Shown here piece by piece: positions 1-8,939 of a DNA stretch of 64,000 nt. A program made the position numbers and the translations under genes. Position 1 is the stretch's first letter; each line of letters starts with the position of its first letter. A model generated the notes under the pieces. It saw nothing but the letters and a program-made list of their open reading frames with translations. It did not search any database and was not told the DNA's origin. Source of the DNA: Mycobacteroides abscessus ATCC 19977 (GTDB taxonomy: Bacteria > Actinomycetota > Actinomycetes > Mycobacteriales > Mycobacteriaceae); the NCBI RefSeq assembly GCF_000069185.1, contig NC_010397.1:3844001-3908000 (forward strand), in the 5' to 3' direction.

Positions 1-586
1 CCCCCAGCGGATTCAGCTGGCGCAGCAGGGTGAGCACCTTGTCCTGTTTGACCAGCAATGAGACGAACACGTACAGGAAGATGATGCAGGCGGCCACCGC
101 AGCCGCGACACTGCCGACGGTGCTCTGCAGCACCTGCAGTAGCCCGTGTCCCACGTTCTCCGTCAACGACCCGATCGATTGCCGCAACGTATCCGGCGTC
201 AGCTGGACATGGACGAACGGGATCCTGGCCAGGACACTGTTGACCACGTCGAACGCCTTCTGCCCGAGTGCGGTCATATCGGTGCCCTCCACCCAGCTGG
301 AGACATCATCGACCATCCGGGTGATCTGAAGAGTCGCAACGTAAACCAGCGCGCCGACGGGAATCACCACCGCACCCAACGCACACAGCAAGGTGAGCGT
401 GGCGGCAATACCGGATCCGAATCGCTTCCCCAGTCGCCGATACAGCGGGCTGAACAGGTACGCGGCCACCCCGGCTACCACAATCAATATCAGGTAGTCA
501 CGCAGGAAGTAGATGCCGAAGGCGATACCAACACCCGTGAGAACCGCCAGCACCCGCTTCTGAAATACGGTCAGTTCGGTGTTCAC
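1..586 (-). CDS. AI-2E family transporter, 3' end cut by window edge
   Basis: This is the N-terminal ~195 residues of a membrane protein of the AI-2E/PerM-type transporter family. The frame opens with a GTG at 586, preceded on the minus strand by AGAAGGGG, a good ribosome binding site. A hydrophobic hairpin near residues 12-45 is followed by a positively charged turn, another membrane segment (about 55-80), an amphipathic extracytoplasmic stretch and then a further membrane segment near 165-185. This is the expected topology. Family members export small signals or ions; the substrate is not predictable here. The stop lies outside the window. It sits 76 bp downstream of sppA on the same strand and may be co-transcribed with it. 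Confidence 0.8.
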   Translation of the reverse strand, partial: MNTELTVFQKRVLAVLTGVGIAFGIYFLRDYLILIVVAGVAAYLFSPLYRRLGKRFGSGIAATLTLLCALGAVVIPVGALVYVATLQITRMVDDVSSWVEGTDMTALGQKAFDVVNSVLARIPFVHVQLTPDTLRQSIGSLTENVGHGLLQVLQSTVGSVAAAVAACIIFLYVFVSLLVKQDKVLTLLRQLNPLG

Positions 587-662
587 GCCACGCCCCTTCT
601 GCCGCCTGCACACGACACGTTAGCGGGTGCGGGCCCCCGCCCAGGCGAAACGCGCTGGGGCA

Positions 663-2414
663 CTAAAAGCGGTAGTCGCCCAACATCATCGCCTGCGCGC
701 TGCCGAGGGTTCGCTGAGCACGCTGCACCGTCTCCACCGCCAGCTGCGCCACCCGGCCCAGTACCGCGTCAGTGACGGCCGCCGCGGCCGGCTGCGACGA
801 TGACCGCTGCCGCAGCAGCGACGACAGCGGCGAGCTCGGGAAGTTCGCGATCCGGACATTGTCGTCGGCACCGATGTCCGCGAGCTGCTTGGCCTTTGCC
901 ACTGCCTCCCGGAAGCCGCCGAGCTCGTCGACCAATCCGTGCTCCAACGCGTCCTTGCCAGACCAGATCCTGCCCTGGGCAACTGCTTTGACGGCATCGA
1001 CGGTCAGATTGCGTCCGTCGGCGACCCGCTGCACGAAGTCTTCGTAATGCATGTCGATCTCGGCCTCGACAAGATCGCGCTGCTCGTCGGTGAACGGTTC
1101 GTTACTCGACCATGCGTCGGCATTGGCGTTGGTGCGCAAGCTGTCCGAACCGACGCCGAGCTTCTCCTTGAGACCCTTGGTGATGAACTTTCCGGTCAGC
1201 ACGCCGATGGACCCGGTGACGGTACCCGGGTTGGCGATGATCGCATCGGCTGACATGGCGACGTAGTAACCGCCCGAACCCGCCACCGAACCCATGGACA
1301 CCACGACAGGTTTACCCGCCTCACGCGCGCGGACTACCTCCCGCCAAATGGTTTCCGAACCGTTGACCGAACCGCCGGGACTGTCTACCCGCAGCACTAT
1401 GGCGGCGACCGAATCGTCGGCGACGGCATCGCGGAGCGCCTCGGCAATCACATCACCACCACTGGCCGGTCCCGGTGGAAAAAGCCGTGGGCCGCTGCGG
1501 CCGCTCACGATGGGGCCCGCCAGCGTCACTACGCCGATGGCCGGCCGCGACGGGCGCCCCGGGAGCGACGACAGGCTGGGTACTTGCGGCTTGGTGGCAC
1601 GGGCGTAACGCGCCAAATACAGCAGCGGAGGATCCCTGTCATCTTGCAGGCCGATGAGCTCACCAATACGCGCGTAGGCCTCATCGCGATAGCCGATGCG
1701 GTCTACCAATCCACCGGCGACCGCATCGGTACGACGCAGCGGCGCCCGGTCCGCCAGGGCATCCACTTCGGCGGGGTCGAGCTTGCGCGACACCGCCACA
1801 CTGTCCCGAACCTGTTCCGACAGGCTCTCCAGCAATCGTCCATCGGCCTCCCGCTGCGCGTCGGTGTAGCCGTCTTCGGTGAAAAGATTTGCCGCCGACT
1901 TGTATTGGCCACGGGTGAGGAACTGTGCCTCTACGCCGGCCTTGTCGAGCGCACCGCGCAGGAACGTGCCCTTGGCCGCGAATCCGATGAGCCCCACCGT
2001 TCCGGACGGTTGCATCCACACCTCGCCGAACGCCGACGCAAGGTAATAGGCAAGCGTGCTCGGATACGTCTCTGACCATGCCAGGCTGGGTTTGACGGCG
2101 CTGAACGCCTCGATAGCGGCCCGCAACTCCTGGACGGCGCCAGCCGCGGCCGGCGGTATCTGTACCCGAGCGATCAGCCCAGCCACCCGCGGATCCTCGA
2201 TGGCGCGGTGGATGGCGGCGATGGTGTGCCGCAGCGACAGTGGTCTGCTCCCACCCGAGAGCACCAGACCCAACGGGTCGAGGTGGACCGACTCCGGCGG
2301 CACCTCAAGCAGGTCTAGCTCCAGAATGCAGTCCCTCGGCACTCCCCGATGACGTGCGGTGTCGACCTTGGCCAGCAGGTCGTGGACGTCTGTGGGCGTG
2401 GTGAACGCAAACAT
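663..2414 (-). CDS. sppA: Signal peptide peptidase SppA, protease IV type (583 aa)
   Basis: This membrane-associated serine protease degrades cleaved signal peptides. It has the long, two-domain SppA (67K) architecture. The C-terminal S49 domain carries the nucleophile motif MGSVAGSGGYYVA near residue 375. The N-terminal half-domain has a GQYKSAANLF stretch near residue 175-180 that fits the general-base lysine. The open frame extends further upstream, but the ATG at 2414 (MFAFTTPTDVHDLL) is chosen because the upstream extension is arginine-rich, non-conserved in appearance, and overlaps the divergent lipoprotein promoter region. The same gene follows rplO in M. tuberculosis, so its position is syntenic. 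It is divergent from the lipoprotein at 2520. Confidence 0.92.
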   Translation of the reverse strand: MFAFTTPTDVHDLLAKVDTARHRGVPRDCILELDLLEVPPESVHLDPLGLVLSGGSRPLSLRHTIAAIHRAIEDPRVAGLIARVQIPPAAAGAVQELRAAIEAFSAVKPSLAWSETYPSTLAYYLASAFGEVWMQPSGTVGLIGFAAKGTFLRGALDKAGVEAQFLTRGQYKSAANLFTEDGYTDAQREADGRLLESLSEQVRDSVAVSRKLDPAEVDALADRAPLRRTDAVAGGLVDRIGYRDEAYARIGELIGLQDDRDPPLLYLARYARATKPQVPSLSSLPGRPSRPAIGVVTLAGPIVSGRSGPRLFPPGPASGGDVIAEALRDAVADDSVAAIVLRVDSPGGSVNGSETIWREVVRAREAGKPVVVSMGSVAGSGGYYVAMSADAIIANPGTVTGSIGVLTGKFITKGLKEKLGVGSDSLRTNANADAWSSNEPFTDEQRDLVEAEIDMHYEDFVQRVADGRNLTVDAVKAVAQGRIWSGKDALEHGLVDELGGFREAVAKAKQLADIGADDNVRIANFPSSPLSSLLRQRSSSQPAAAAVTDAVLGRVAQLAVETVQRAQRTLGSAQAMMLGDYRF

Positions 2415-2519
2415 GTCTTGAGCGTACCGACGAATGCGGTAATCCCGCCGACCACAAATCCGTGCTCCCGTACCACGCGGCGCGTAGGGTCGGAACCATT
2501 CGCTGGCGGAGGGGCAACG

Positions 2520-4103
2520 ATGACACGTGCAGACAAGACGACGGTCCGGAAGGCGGCCCACCTGGCGGCGCTACTCGCGCTGACCGTGGCACCTGCGATG
2601 TCCGGGTGCCTGGATACGTCCGGCTCACGCGAGCTGACACCGTCGCAATCGACGTCGTCGACGGCCGCGACGCCCACTCGTAGCTATCCCGCGCTGCCGC
2701 CGGAGTATCGCGGCAAGTTCCATCCCAACCACACGGATCTGGGTGGACGAAACAACGCCGAGCTCGCCAGTCTGCTGCCGACGGCCGCCGACTTCCCTGG
2801 CCCCGGCGAGACTCGTGCTCCCGATATCGCCTCCGACGACGGTTCCGGGCTAGGCATGCACGGCCAAACCGACGGTGAGACACGTCCGCCCGAATGCCTG
2901 TATGCCCCTTTCTCCAAGTCGTTTTCGAGAACCCCCGACGGGTCGGACTGGAACCTGTACTACGCGGCCTCGACCTACCACGAGGCCGAACCCCCCGGTA
3001 ACCACATCACCGTCACGGTGAACCGGGAACGCGAGAACGCCGACGTGTTCGCCCTGACCGCCGACTGGATCAAGAAATGCGGTCAGTACGACAGGGCGTT
3101 TCCGGCCTTCGCCAAGCCGGAGGTGCGCAACCGGCACGTCACCGACACCTTCGGCCCCGGCCCGACGGTCGACGGCGTACAGACCTACGTCTACACGACC
3201 GCGAGCACGGATCTCGATGACACATCCGCCGACAAGCAACCGTCCGGGGTTCGCGGACAGCGCATCGTGCTGGCCCGGGTGCGCTCGCTGGTGTTCGAGG
3301 TCGCGGGCACCGACCAGGTGGATGGCGGCTTGTTGGACCAACTGTTGGCCATCACCATCACCAACGCCAAGCACGCACCGCCGCCACCGGACCAAAACGC
3401 CGCGCGCTTGGCCGGGCTTCCCACCTGCGACACCATCGCACCGCAGCCCATGAATGGGCAACCGGATCCGGCGCTGGACTGCACCATCCATACCTCGGAT
3501 GGCAGCGGCGTGGTCTTCGAGGTACTCGGCACGCCCGCCGGGACCATACGTGTGTTCAACGGAAATGGCGCGCAGCTGCAGTCCATCAGGGTGCCCAATC
3601 CGATCTTCCAGCAGCGCCTTCCGTTCCTGCAGGATCTCGACCAGGACAAGCGCGAGGAACTGCTGGTCGTCACCGCCACCGGCAACCCGGCGGGCGACCT
3701 TATGGATGTGTGGCGCGCTCGTCCCAACTCCGATCAATTCGATATGACCGGAACGATTTTCGGCGTTCCCCGATTCTGGATGACCTCCGATCGATTCATC
3801 GGACTCTTCTCGCGCAACGGCAACGATGCCGGCGTGGCGGCGCTGTTCCGGTTCGTCGACAACAAGCTAGCCGTACTGGCGCTACTGGACACCGAAAGAC
3901 GGGTCGACAACAAGCCACTCGATCCGAAGTGGCGCCTCAACGCCAACGTCAAATGCGCCATGAACCTGTCCGATGATCCGCCGGGGGCACTGGGAGCACG
4001 CATGGACGCATTACGCGCGGCGGGTGTAGATCAGACGAACGCCGAGGAGCACTTCTGCCTGCAGCCGTGGGTAGCCACCTTGTACCGGCAGGGCACGCGG
4101 TGA
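2520..4103 (+). CDS. Secreted lipoprotein with C-terminal FG-GAP-like domain (527 aa)
   Basis: Start is the ATG at 2520, with GGCGGAGGGG just upstream. The N-terminus MTRADKTTVRKAAHLAALLALTV is followed by a lipobox ending MSGC near residue 30, so the product should be lipid-anchored and exported. After a Ser/Thr-rich linker comes a roughly 270-residue domain I do not recognise. The C-terminal ~200 residues carry a DLDQDKREELLVV segment resembling FG-GAP/VCBS calcium-binding repeats, and paired cysteines. That C-terminal half is clearly paralogous to the next gene, 7 bp downstream, with matching CDTI.PQ, LDC, LGTP, DIWRA-like and FCLQPWVA blocks. Function unknown; a cell-envelope role is likely. 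Confidence 0.8.
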   Translation: MTRADKTTVRKAAHLAALLALTVAPAMSGCLDTSGSRELTPSQSTSSTAATPTRSYPALPPEYRGKFHPNHTDLGGRNNAELASLLPTAADFPGPGETRAPDIASDDGSGLGMHGQTDGETRPPECLYAPFSKSFSRTPDGSDWNLYYAASTYHEAEPPGNHITVTVNRERENADVFALTADWIKKCGQYDRAFPAFAKPEVRNRHVTDTFGPGPTVDGVQTYVYTTASTDLDDTSADKQPSGVRGQRIVLARVRSLVFEVAGTDQVDGGLLDQLLAITITNAKHAPPPPDQNAARLAGLPTCDTIAPQPMNGQPDPALDCTIHTSDGSGVVFEVLGTPAGTIRVFNGNGAQLQSIRVPNPIFQQRLPFLQDLDQDKREELLVVTATGNPAGDLMDVWRARPNSDQFDMTGTIFGVPRFWMTSDRFIGLFSRNGNDAGVAALFRFVDNKLAVLALLDTERRVDNKPLDPKWRLNANVKCAMNLSDDPPGALGARMDALRAAGVDQTNAEEHFCLQPWVATLYRQGTR

Positions 4104-4110
4104 GAAATCC

Positions 4111-4914
4111 ATGAAAACCCGATACGCCGCAACTTTTTTCGCCGTAGGCATGGCACTGACGGCATGTAACCACGGCGGTATCCACCGGACCGCCACCTCG
4201 ACGAGCCCCGCGCCAAGCCGCCTGGACTCACTGCCATCGTGCTTCTCGATCAAGCCGCAGGCCATCGAGCCCGATCCGGATCCCACGCTGGACTGTGTGT
4301 TGCGGTCGAATGATCCGGCCAAACTGACGTTCGAAGCGTTGGGCACGCCGCCCATCACCATCAAGGTGTATGAGCCCAATGGCATTATGCGCCAGAGCTT
4401 TACCGTCCCGGTTAACAAACCGGAGCGCACCGCACCCTTGCTCGCCGACCTCGATAGAGATGGTCGCGACGAACTGATCGTCGTCAGTGACGTGGGTTCT
4501 GCCGGCGACACCCTCGACATCTGGCGGGCACAGCAGGATTCGGGCCGGTTCGTCTCGGCAGGTCAGATGTCCGGTTATCCAGATTTCCGGATAACCGACG
4601 AGCGCTTCACCGCGTTGTACGCCAGTACCGGTGCCGGATCGGGGCGTGTTTCCCTCTACCGATTTGTCGACGACAAAGTGGTCGAGGTCGGCTCCCTCTT
4701 CGTACAGGCCGCCGACTGGCCGGATCCGCCCGATCCCGCCCGCATCTGGTACACCAACGGAAACACGCTGTGCTCCTTCGATTACGACGACAGCCCACCT
4801 GGCCGCGCGGCCGCGCGCAATCAGGCGCTGACCGATGCGGGCATCGATCCGCCGTCCGCGCAGGACAGATTTTGCCAGCAGACCTGGGTCGCCGACGTCT
4901 ACCGGAAACGCTAG
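4111..4914 (+). CDS. Secreted lipoprotein, FG-GAP-like (267 aa)
   Basis: The N-terminus MKTRYAATFFAVGMALTACNHGG is a short lipoprotein signal with lipobox LTAC at about residue 19. The rest parallels the C-terminal half of the preceding lipoprotein: SCFSIKPQ, TLDCVL, EALGTPP, DLDRDGRDELIVV (acidic FG-GAP-like loop near residue 115), LDIWRAQ and FCQQTWVADVYRK at the end. It starts 7 bp after its neighbour with no obvious strong ribosome binding site, suggesting translational coupling in a two-gene operon. It looks like a duplication in which this copy lost the large N-terminal domain, or the other gained it. Function not known. Confidence 0.8.
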   Translation: MKTRYAATFFAVGMALTACNHGGIHRTATSTSPAPSRLDSLPSCFSIKPQAIEPDPDPTLDCVLRSNDPAKLTFEALGTPPITIKVYEPNGIMRQSFTVPVNKPERTAPLLADLDRDGRDELIVVSDVGSAGDTLDIWRAQQDSGRFVSAGQMSGYPDFRITDERFTALYASTGAGSGRVSLYRFVDDKVVEVGSLFVQAADWPDPPDPARIWYTNGNTLCSFDYDDSPPGRAAARNQALTDAGIDPPSAQDRFCQQTWVADVYRKR

Positions 4915-4933
4915 CCACACGTACCGTGGTGGC

Positions 4934-5860
4934 ATGCGCTTCTCGATCTCCATACCCCAGTTCGACACCGGCAGCTTCGACGGCGACGGCGTTCGCGACT
5001 ATCTGGCGCGCGCCGAAGAGCTTGGCTTCGCCGGCGGCTGGACACTGGAACAGACCGTCGGATCTTCACCGATCATCGCGCCGCTGGAACTGCTCGCCTA
5101 CGCCGCGGCCTGTACCACCCGCTTGCGTCTGGGGGTAGCGGTACTCGTTGCCTCGCAACATGACCCGCTGCAGTTGGCCGCAGCCGTCACCGCCGTCGAT
5201 CGCCTGAGCCATGGGCGCCTGGACGTCGGCGTCGCCCCGGGCGGCGGGGCCCGGAATTTCGCGGCGTTCGGCGTGGACAAGCAGACCTTCATCGCACGCT
5301 TCACCGAGGGACTGGATCTGATGAAGCTGGCCTGGTCTGACGAGGAACGCATCACCTTTCGCGGGCGCTTCCGCGACGTGGCCGATCTGGCATTCCAGCC
5401 CAAACCCGTGCAACGCCCGCATCCACCCATCTGGTTCGGCGGGCATGCGCCGGCCGCGCTGGCCCGTGCGGTGCGTTTTGGCGACGCATTCCTGGGCGCA
5501 GGCTCCTCCACGACAGCGGCGTTCGCCGAAGAGGTGACGACCATTCACCGCGAGTTGGCGATCCAGGGTAAGGACCCGGCCCGGTTCACTATCGGCAAAC
5601 GGGTCTACCTGATGATCGACGACGACCGGGATCGCGCCCATACTCGGGTGCAGACGGGACTGCGCCGGATCTATGGCGAGATGAAGGGCATCGACGCGGT
5701 ACCGGTGTCGGGTCCTCCGGAAGAGGTGGCGGCAGGCCTGCGTGCGGTGGCCGACGCGGGCGCGGAAATGATCCTGCTCAACCCCGTCGGCAAGGATGTC
5801 GCCGAGGACCGTGAGCAGATGGAACGCCTTGCCGCCGAGGTTATCCCGCAGCTGGCCTGA
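4934..5860 (+). CDS. LLM class F420-dependent oxidoreductase family protein (308 aa)
   Basis: This is a luciferase-like TIM-barrel oxidoreductase of a type that in mycobacteria usually uses coenzyme F420. The protein begins MRFSISIPQFDTGSFDG at the ATG 4934, and the frame upstream overlaps the preceding gene. Family features are the RLRLGVAVLVASQHDPL strand, the DRLSHGRLDVGVAPGGG loop, FRGRFRDVADLAFQPKPVQRPHPPIWFGG and the C-terminal GAEMILLNPVG barrel strand. It is the last gene before a convergent junction with rplO. Substrate unknown. Confidence 0.85.
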   Translation: MRFSISIPQFDTGSFDGDGVRDYLARAEELGFAGGWTLEQTVGSSPIIAPLELLAYAAACTTRLRLGVAVLVASQHDPLQLAAAVTAVDRLSHGRLDVGVAPGGGARNFAAFGVDKQTFIARFTEGLDLMKLAWSDEERITFRGRFRDVADLAFQPKPVQRPHPPIWFGGHAPAALARAVRFGDAFLGAGSSTTAAFAEEVTTIHRELAIQGKDPARFTIGKRVYLMIDDDRDRAHTRVQTGLRRIYGEMKGIDAVPVSGPPEEVAAGLRAVADAGAEMILLNPVGKDVAEDREQMERLAAEVIPQLA

Positions 5861-5862
5861 TA

Positions 5863-5920
5863 CCGAGTGTGAAGCTATTGCGAGATTTCTCCGGATTTCC
5901 CGCAATAGCTTCACACTCGG
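5863..5920. terminator. Perfect 20-bp inverted repeat between convergent genes
   Basis: CCGAGTGTGAAGCTATTGCG at 5863-5882 is matched exactly by its reverse complement at 5901-5920 across an 18-bp loop. It begins 2 bp after the stop of the LLM oxidoreductase and faces the rplO terminator. No T-tract follows on either strand, so a terminator or mRNA-end stabiliser is inferred from position and stem length only. Confidence 0.6.
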
Positions 5921-5933
5921 CGCAGCCGAAAGA

Positions 5934-5967
5934 GAAAGGGCGCCCACCCGAAGGTGGACGCCCTTTC
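5934..5967 (-). terminator. Intrinsic terminator of the rpsH-rplO unit
   Basis: On the minus strand, 14 nt after the rplO stop, GAAAGGGCGTCCACC pairs with GGTGGGCGCCCTTTC around a TTCG tetraloop with one mismatch. It is followed by TCTTTC. A GC-rich stem with an ultrastable loop and a T-rich tail is a typical intrinsic terminator. Confidence 0.85.
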
Positions 5968-5980
5968 GTGAAAGCGGTTA

Positions 5981-6421
5981 CTAGACCTCGTTGATCGATC
6001 CGCCTGCGGCGGTGATCTTCTCGCGGGCCGAGTCGCTGAACTTGTTGGCCGAGACCGACACCTTGACCTTGAGGTCGCCGTTGCCGAGCACCTTGACCAG
6101 CTCGTTCTTGCGAACCGCACCCTTGGCAACCAGGGCCTCGATAGTGACGTCGCCACCCTCGGGGAACAGCCGCTCGATGTCGGCCACGTTCACTACCTGG
6201 TATTCAGTGCGGAAGCGGTTCTTGAAGCCCTTGAGCTTCGGGAGCCGCATGTGGATGGGCATCTGCCCACCCTCGAAGGTCACCGGCACGTTCTTGCGTG
6301 CCTTGGTGCCCTTGGTACCGCGACCCGCGGTCTTACCCTTGGACCCCTCACCGCGACCGACGCGGGTGCGCTCGGTCTTGGAGCCCGGGGCCGGGCGTAG
6401 GTGGTGCAATTTGATGGTCAT
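5981..6421 (-). CDS. rplO: 50S ribosomal protein L15 (146 aa)
   Basis: Large-subunit protein L15, an assembly protein near the peptidyl transferase region. The basic N-terminus carries the family signature [35 protein letters not shown] (quoted blocks: [29 protein letters not shown]), followed by the FEGGQMP motif and a C-terminal globular part. Length is normal for actinobacteria. Its ATG overlaps the rpmD stop by 1 nt (TAATG), so translation is coupled. It is the last gene of the unit and is followed by an intrinsic terminator. Confidence 0.98.
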   Translation of the reverse strand: MTIKLHHLRPAPGSKTERTRVGRGEGSKGKTAGRGTKGTKARKNVPVTFEGGQMPIHMRLPKLKGFKNRFRTEYQVVNVADIERLFPEGGDVTIEALVAKGAVRKNELVKVLGNGDLKVKVSVSANKFSDSAREKITAAGGSINEV

Positions 6422-6603
6422 TACTTCACATCCTCGACGGTGACCAGGTGGCGAACCACCTGGAGCAGGCCGCGGGTCTGCGCGTTGTCCTCACGGACAA
6501 CGGTCTGGCGAATCTTGCGCAGACCCAGTGTCTTCAGACTTTCGCGCTGCTTCCACCGGGCTCCGATGGTGCTGCGCACCTGGGTGATCTTCACGTCAGC
6601 CAT
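6421..6603 (-). CDS. rpmD: 50S ribosomal protein L30 (60 aa)
   Basis: The small large-subunit protein starts [14 protein letters not shown] at the ATG 6603 and ends TVEDVK, the usual 60-residue bacterial form. The [14 protein letters not shown] block is the family signature. The start lies inside the end of rpsE (8-nt overlap) and the stop overlaps the rplO start by 1 nt, typical of the packed spc operon. Confidence 0.97.
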   Translation of the reverse strand: MADVKITQVRSTIGARWKQRESLKTLGLRKIRQTVVREDNAQTRGLLQVVRHLVTVEDVK

Positions 6604-7258
6604 GGCTGCCTCCCTGTGCTGCCGCAGCTGCGAACTCGGCGCGGGCCCGGAGCATGCCGGCCGGTGCCACATCCTCGATGGGCAGACCACGCCGGGCCGC
6701 AACCTCTTCCGGACGCTGCAGCTGCTTGAGCGCCGCGACGGTTGCGTGAACCACGTTGATGGCGTTGTCGCTACCCAGCGACTTGGCCAGGATGTCGTGC
6801 ACACCAGCGCATTCCAGCACCGCACGGGCAGCACCACCGGCGATCACACCGGTACCGGCCGAGGCCGGACGCAGCATGACGACACCGGCCGAATCCTCGC
6901 CCTGAACCGGGTGGGTGATGGTGCCGCCGATGAGCGGAACACGGAAGAAGTTCTTGCGAGCCTCATCCACACCCTTGGCGATGGCGGCCGGAACTTCCTT
7001 GGCCTTGCCGTAGCCGACGCCCACCAGACCGTGGCCGTCGCCGACGATCACCAGCGCGGTGAAGCTGAACCGGCGACCACCCTTGACAACCTTGGAGACA
7101 CGGTTGATGGTGACCACGCGCTCCAGGTAGTTGCTCTTCTCGGCGTTGTCACGCCCACCACGACGGTCGTCGCGGTTGTCACGGCGTCCACGGCCGCCCT
7201 CGCGACCGTCGTTGGAGCCGCCTGCATTGTCGGGAGCGCCCGAATTGCGCTGCGCCAT
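6596..7258 (-). CDS. rpsE: 30S ribosomal protein S5 (220 aa)
   Basis: Small-subunit protein S5, involved in decoding accuracy and mRNA helicase activity at the entry tunnel. After an Arg/Asp/Gly-rich N-terminal extension (about 45 residues, as in other mycobacteria), the double-stranded RNA-binding domain begins at [20 protein letters not shown]. The C-terminal domain carries [12 protein letters not shown] and [19 protein letters not shown]. Two adjacent ATGs occur, at 7261 and 7258. The second gives better spacing from AGAAGGGA, so 7258 is used; the first would add one Met. Confidence 0.96.
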   Translation of the reverse strand: MAQRNSGAPDNAGGSNDGREGGRGRRDNRDDRRGGRDNAEKSNYLERVVTINRVSKVVKGGRRFSFTALVIVGDGHGLVGVGYGKAKEVPAAIAKGVDEARKNFFRVPLIGGTITHPVQGEDSAGVVMLRPASAGTGVIAGGAARAVLECAGVHDILAKSLGSDNAINVVHATVAALKQLQRPEEVAARRGLPIEDVAPAGMLRARAEFAAAAAQGGSHG

Positions 7259-7298
7259 CATGCTGTCCCTTCTTGGAAAATCCGAGCAAGTCCGAACA

Positions 7299-7706
7299 TC
7301 AGAACACCAGCCCGTTCTCGCGGGCGGCGTCGGCGAGTGCGGCAATCCGGCCGCCGTAGGTGTAGCCACCGCGGTCGAACACCACGGTGTCCACGCCCGC
7401 GGCCTTCGCACGCTCGGCGATCAGCTGGCCGACCCGGGCACTGCGTGCCTTCTTGTCGCCGTCCACTGCCTGCACGTCGGCCTCGATGGACGACGCCGCA
7501 GCCAGGGTGGTACCGGTGAGATCGTTGACCAGCTGCACATGGATGTGGCGGGCCGAACGATTGACGACCAGACGCGGCCGCGCGTCCGTACCGGACACCT
7601 TCTTGCGCAGACGTGCGTGACGGCGGATCCGGGCGACGCGACGCGTCTCGGAGATGTTCTTGCCGACGGGCTCGTGCTGCTTCGCTTCTGTCTTCGTTTG
7701 AGCCAT
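7299..7706 (-). CDS. rplR: 50S ribosomal protein L18 (135 aa)
   Basis: 5S rRNA-binding protein L18. The recognisable core is [34 protein letters not shown] and the C-terminal [26 protein letters not shown]. The N-terminus is about 13 residues longer than in M. tuberculosis ([17 protein letters not shown]). ATG 7706 is preferred over an in-frame GTG 6 nt upstream because GGTAAGTG is then correctly spaced. It starts 2 nt after the rplF stop. Confidence 0.96.
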   Translation of the reverse strand: MAQTKTEAKQHEPVGKNISETRRVARIRRHARLRKKVSGTDARPRLVVNRSARHIHVQLVNDLTGTTLAAASSIEADVQAVDGDKKARSARVGQLIAERAKAAGVDTVVFDRGGYTYGGRIAALADAARENGLVF

Positions 7707-7708
7707 GG

Positions 7709-8248
7709 TCACTTACCTGTCTTTCCGACCTTGCGGCGGATCTGCTCACCCTCGTAGCGAATGCCCTTGCCCTTGTACGGGTCGGGACGACGCAGGCGGC
7801 GGATGTTGGCCGAGATCTGGCCAACCTTCTGCTTGTCGATTCCGCTGATCGAGAACTTGGTGGGGGTCTCGACCGCGAACGTGATGCCCTCGGGCGCTTC
7901 GATCAGCACCGGGTGGCTGTAGCCAAGCGCGAACTCCAGGTTCGATCCCTTGGCCACCACGCGGTAACCGACGCCGAAGATCTCCATCTTGGTGGTGTAA
8001 CCCTGGGTCACACCGGTCACCAGGTTGGCGATCAGCGTGCGGGACAGGCCGTGCAGCGAGCGGTTGCGCCGCTCGTCGTCCGGACGGGTCACCACGATGG
8101 CGCCATCGTCGTTGCGCGACACCGAGATCGGCTCGCTCACTGTCAGCTCGAGGGTGCCCTTGGAGCCCTTCACGGAGATGTTCTGGCCGTCGATGTTGAC
8201 GTCCACTCCGGCGGGAACCGGCACTGGCTGCTTACCAATACGCGACAT
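7709..8248 (-). CDS. rplF: 50S ribosomal protein L6 (179 aa)
   Basis: Large-subunit protein L6 near the factor-binding site. It starts [17 protein letters not shown] at the ATG 8248, preceded by GGGGAGGAC. The two tandem L6 domains end in the conserved rRNA-binding segment [20 protein letters not shown]. Length is the family standard. It lies between rpsH (13 nt upstream) and rplR (2 nt downstream). Confidence 0.97.
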   Translation of the reverse strand: MSRIGKQPVPVPAGVDVNIDGQNISVKGSKGTLELTVSEPISVSRNDDGAIVVTRPDDERRNRSLHGLSRTLIANLVTGVTQGYTTKMEIFGVGYRVVAKGSNLEFALGYSHPVLIEAPEGITFAVETPTKFSISGIDKQKVGQISANIRRLRRPDPYKGKGIRYEGEQIRRKVGKTGK

Positions 8249-8261
8249 GTTTAGTCCTCCC

Positions 8262-8660
8262 CTACCAGACGTACGCGAGGACTTCGCCGCCCACGCCCTG
8301 TCGGGCTGCCTGGCGGTCGGTGAGCAGGCCAGTGGACGTGGAGATGATCGCCACGCCGAGGCCACCGAGAACCTTGGGCAGATTGGTGGATTTTGCGTAC
8401 ACACGCAGACCGGGCTTCGACACGCGGCGCAGACCGGCGATGCTGCGCTCACGGCTGGGGCCGTACTTGAGCGAGACAACCAGGTTCTTGCCCACGCGGG
8501 CGTCCTCGGTGCGGTAATCGGTGATGTAGCCCTCGCGCTTGAGGATCTCGGCGATGTTGGCCTTGATCTTCGAGTGCGGAAGGGTCACCTCATCGTGGTA
8601 TGCCGAGTTGGCATTGCGCAGACGTGTCAGAAAGTCTGCGATCGGATCGGTCATAGTCAT
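8262..8660 (-). CDS. rpsH: 30S ribosomal protein S8 (132 aa)
   Basis: 16S rRNA central-domain binding protein S8; in E. coli it is the spc-operon feedback repressor. It starts [17 protein letters not shown] and ends [13 protein letters not shown], identical in length to the M. tuberculosis protein. The ATG at 8660 is chosen by that comparison; an ATG at 8672 with AGAAAGG just upstream would add four residues. It is unusual in being the first gene of its own transcription unit, about 230 nt downstream of a candidate promoter, instead of directly following rpsN. Confidence 0.96.
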   Translation of the reverse strand: MTMTDPIADFLTRLRNANSAYHDEVTLPHSKIKANIAEILKREGYITDYRTEDARVGKNLVVSLKYGPSRERSIAGLRRVSKPGLRVYAKSTNLPKVLGGLGVAIISTSTGLLTDRQAARQGVGGEVLAYVW

Positions 8661-8891
8661 GACAGAGTCCATCAACCTTTCTCGCCGCGGTTCCCATGCA
8701 GCATGCTTGCGCCGGTTCCCGTTCCCTGTTTCCAGCGGAGGGCCTGGCACATCGCATCGTGGGCCTACTGCGAAGTGATCTTCCGTATCTGACCGGGTTC
8801 GGTCAGGGGTCGTGCATCAGCAGTGCGATCAGATCCATCTGGAAGCACTTGCCGACCGGCCGTGAGCATGACAAGCCCAGGCAACCGGTCA
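8661..8891 (-). other. Long 5' leader of the rpsH-rplO unit
   Basis: There is no gene between rpsH and the promoter candidate at 8892-8920, so the transcript would carry a leader of about 225 nt. It contains a CTGACC...GGTCAG hairpin at 8789-8806. In E. coli, S8 represses translation through mRNA of this operon; whether this leader binds S8 is untested. Confidence 0.4.
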
Positions 8892-8920
8892 AGTGTAGGT
8901 GACCTGGACGTACGGACCAA
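8892..8920 (-). promoter_or_regulatory. Candidate SigA-type promoter for rpsH-rplO
   Basis: The minus strand reads TTGGTC (8920-8915), a 17-bp spacer, then TACACT (8897-8892). It lies 20 bp past the stop of the secreted protein gene and upstream of rpsH. The sequence around it (GATTTGG before, CCGGTTGCC after) matches the rplN and rpsJ promoter candidates in this window, which strengthens the call. Confidence 0.6.
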
Positions 8921-8939
8921 ATCGGCGAGAGAAGTCTCC

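Noticed and set aside
146..775. Plus-strand frame across the AI-2E transporter and sppA end
   Set aside because: Shadow frame, Arg/Gln/His-rich, crosses the junction of two real genes on the other strand.
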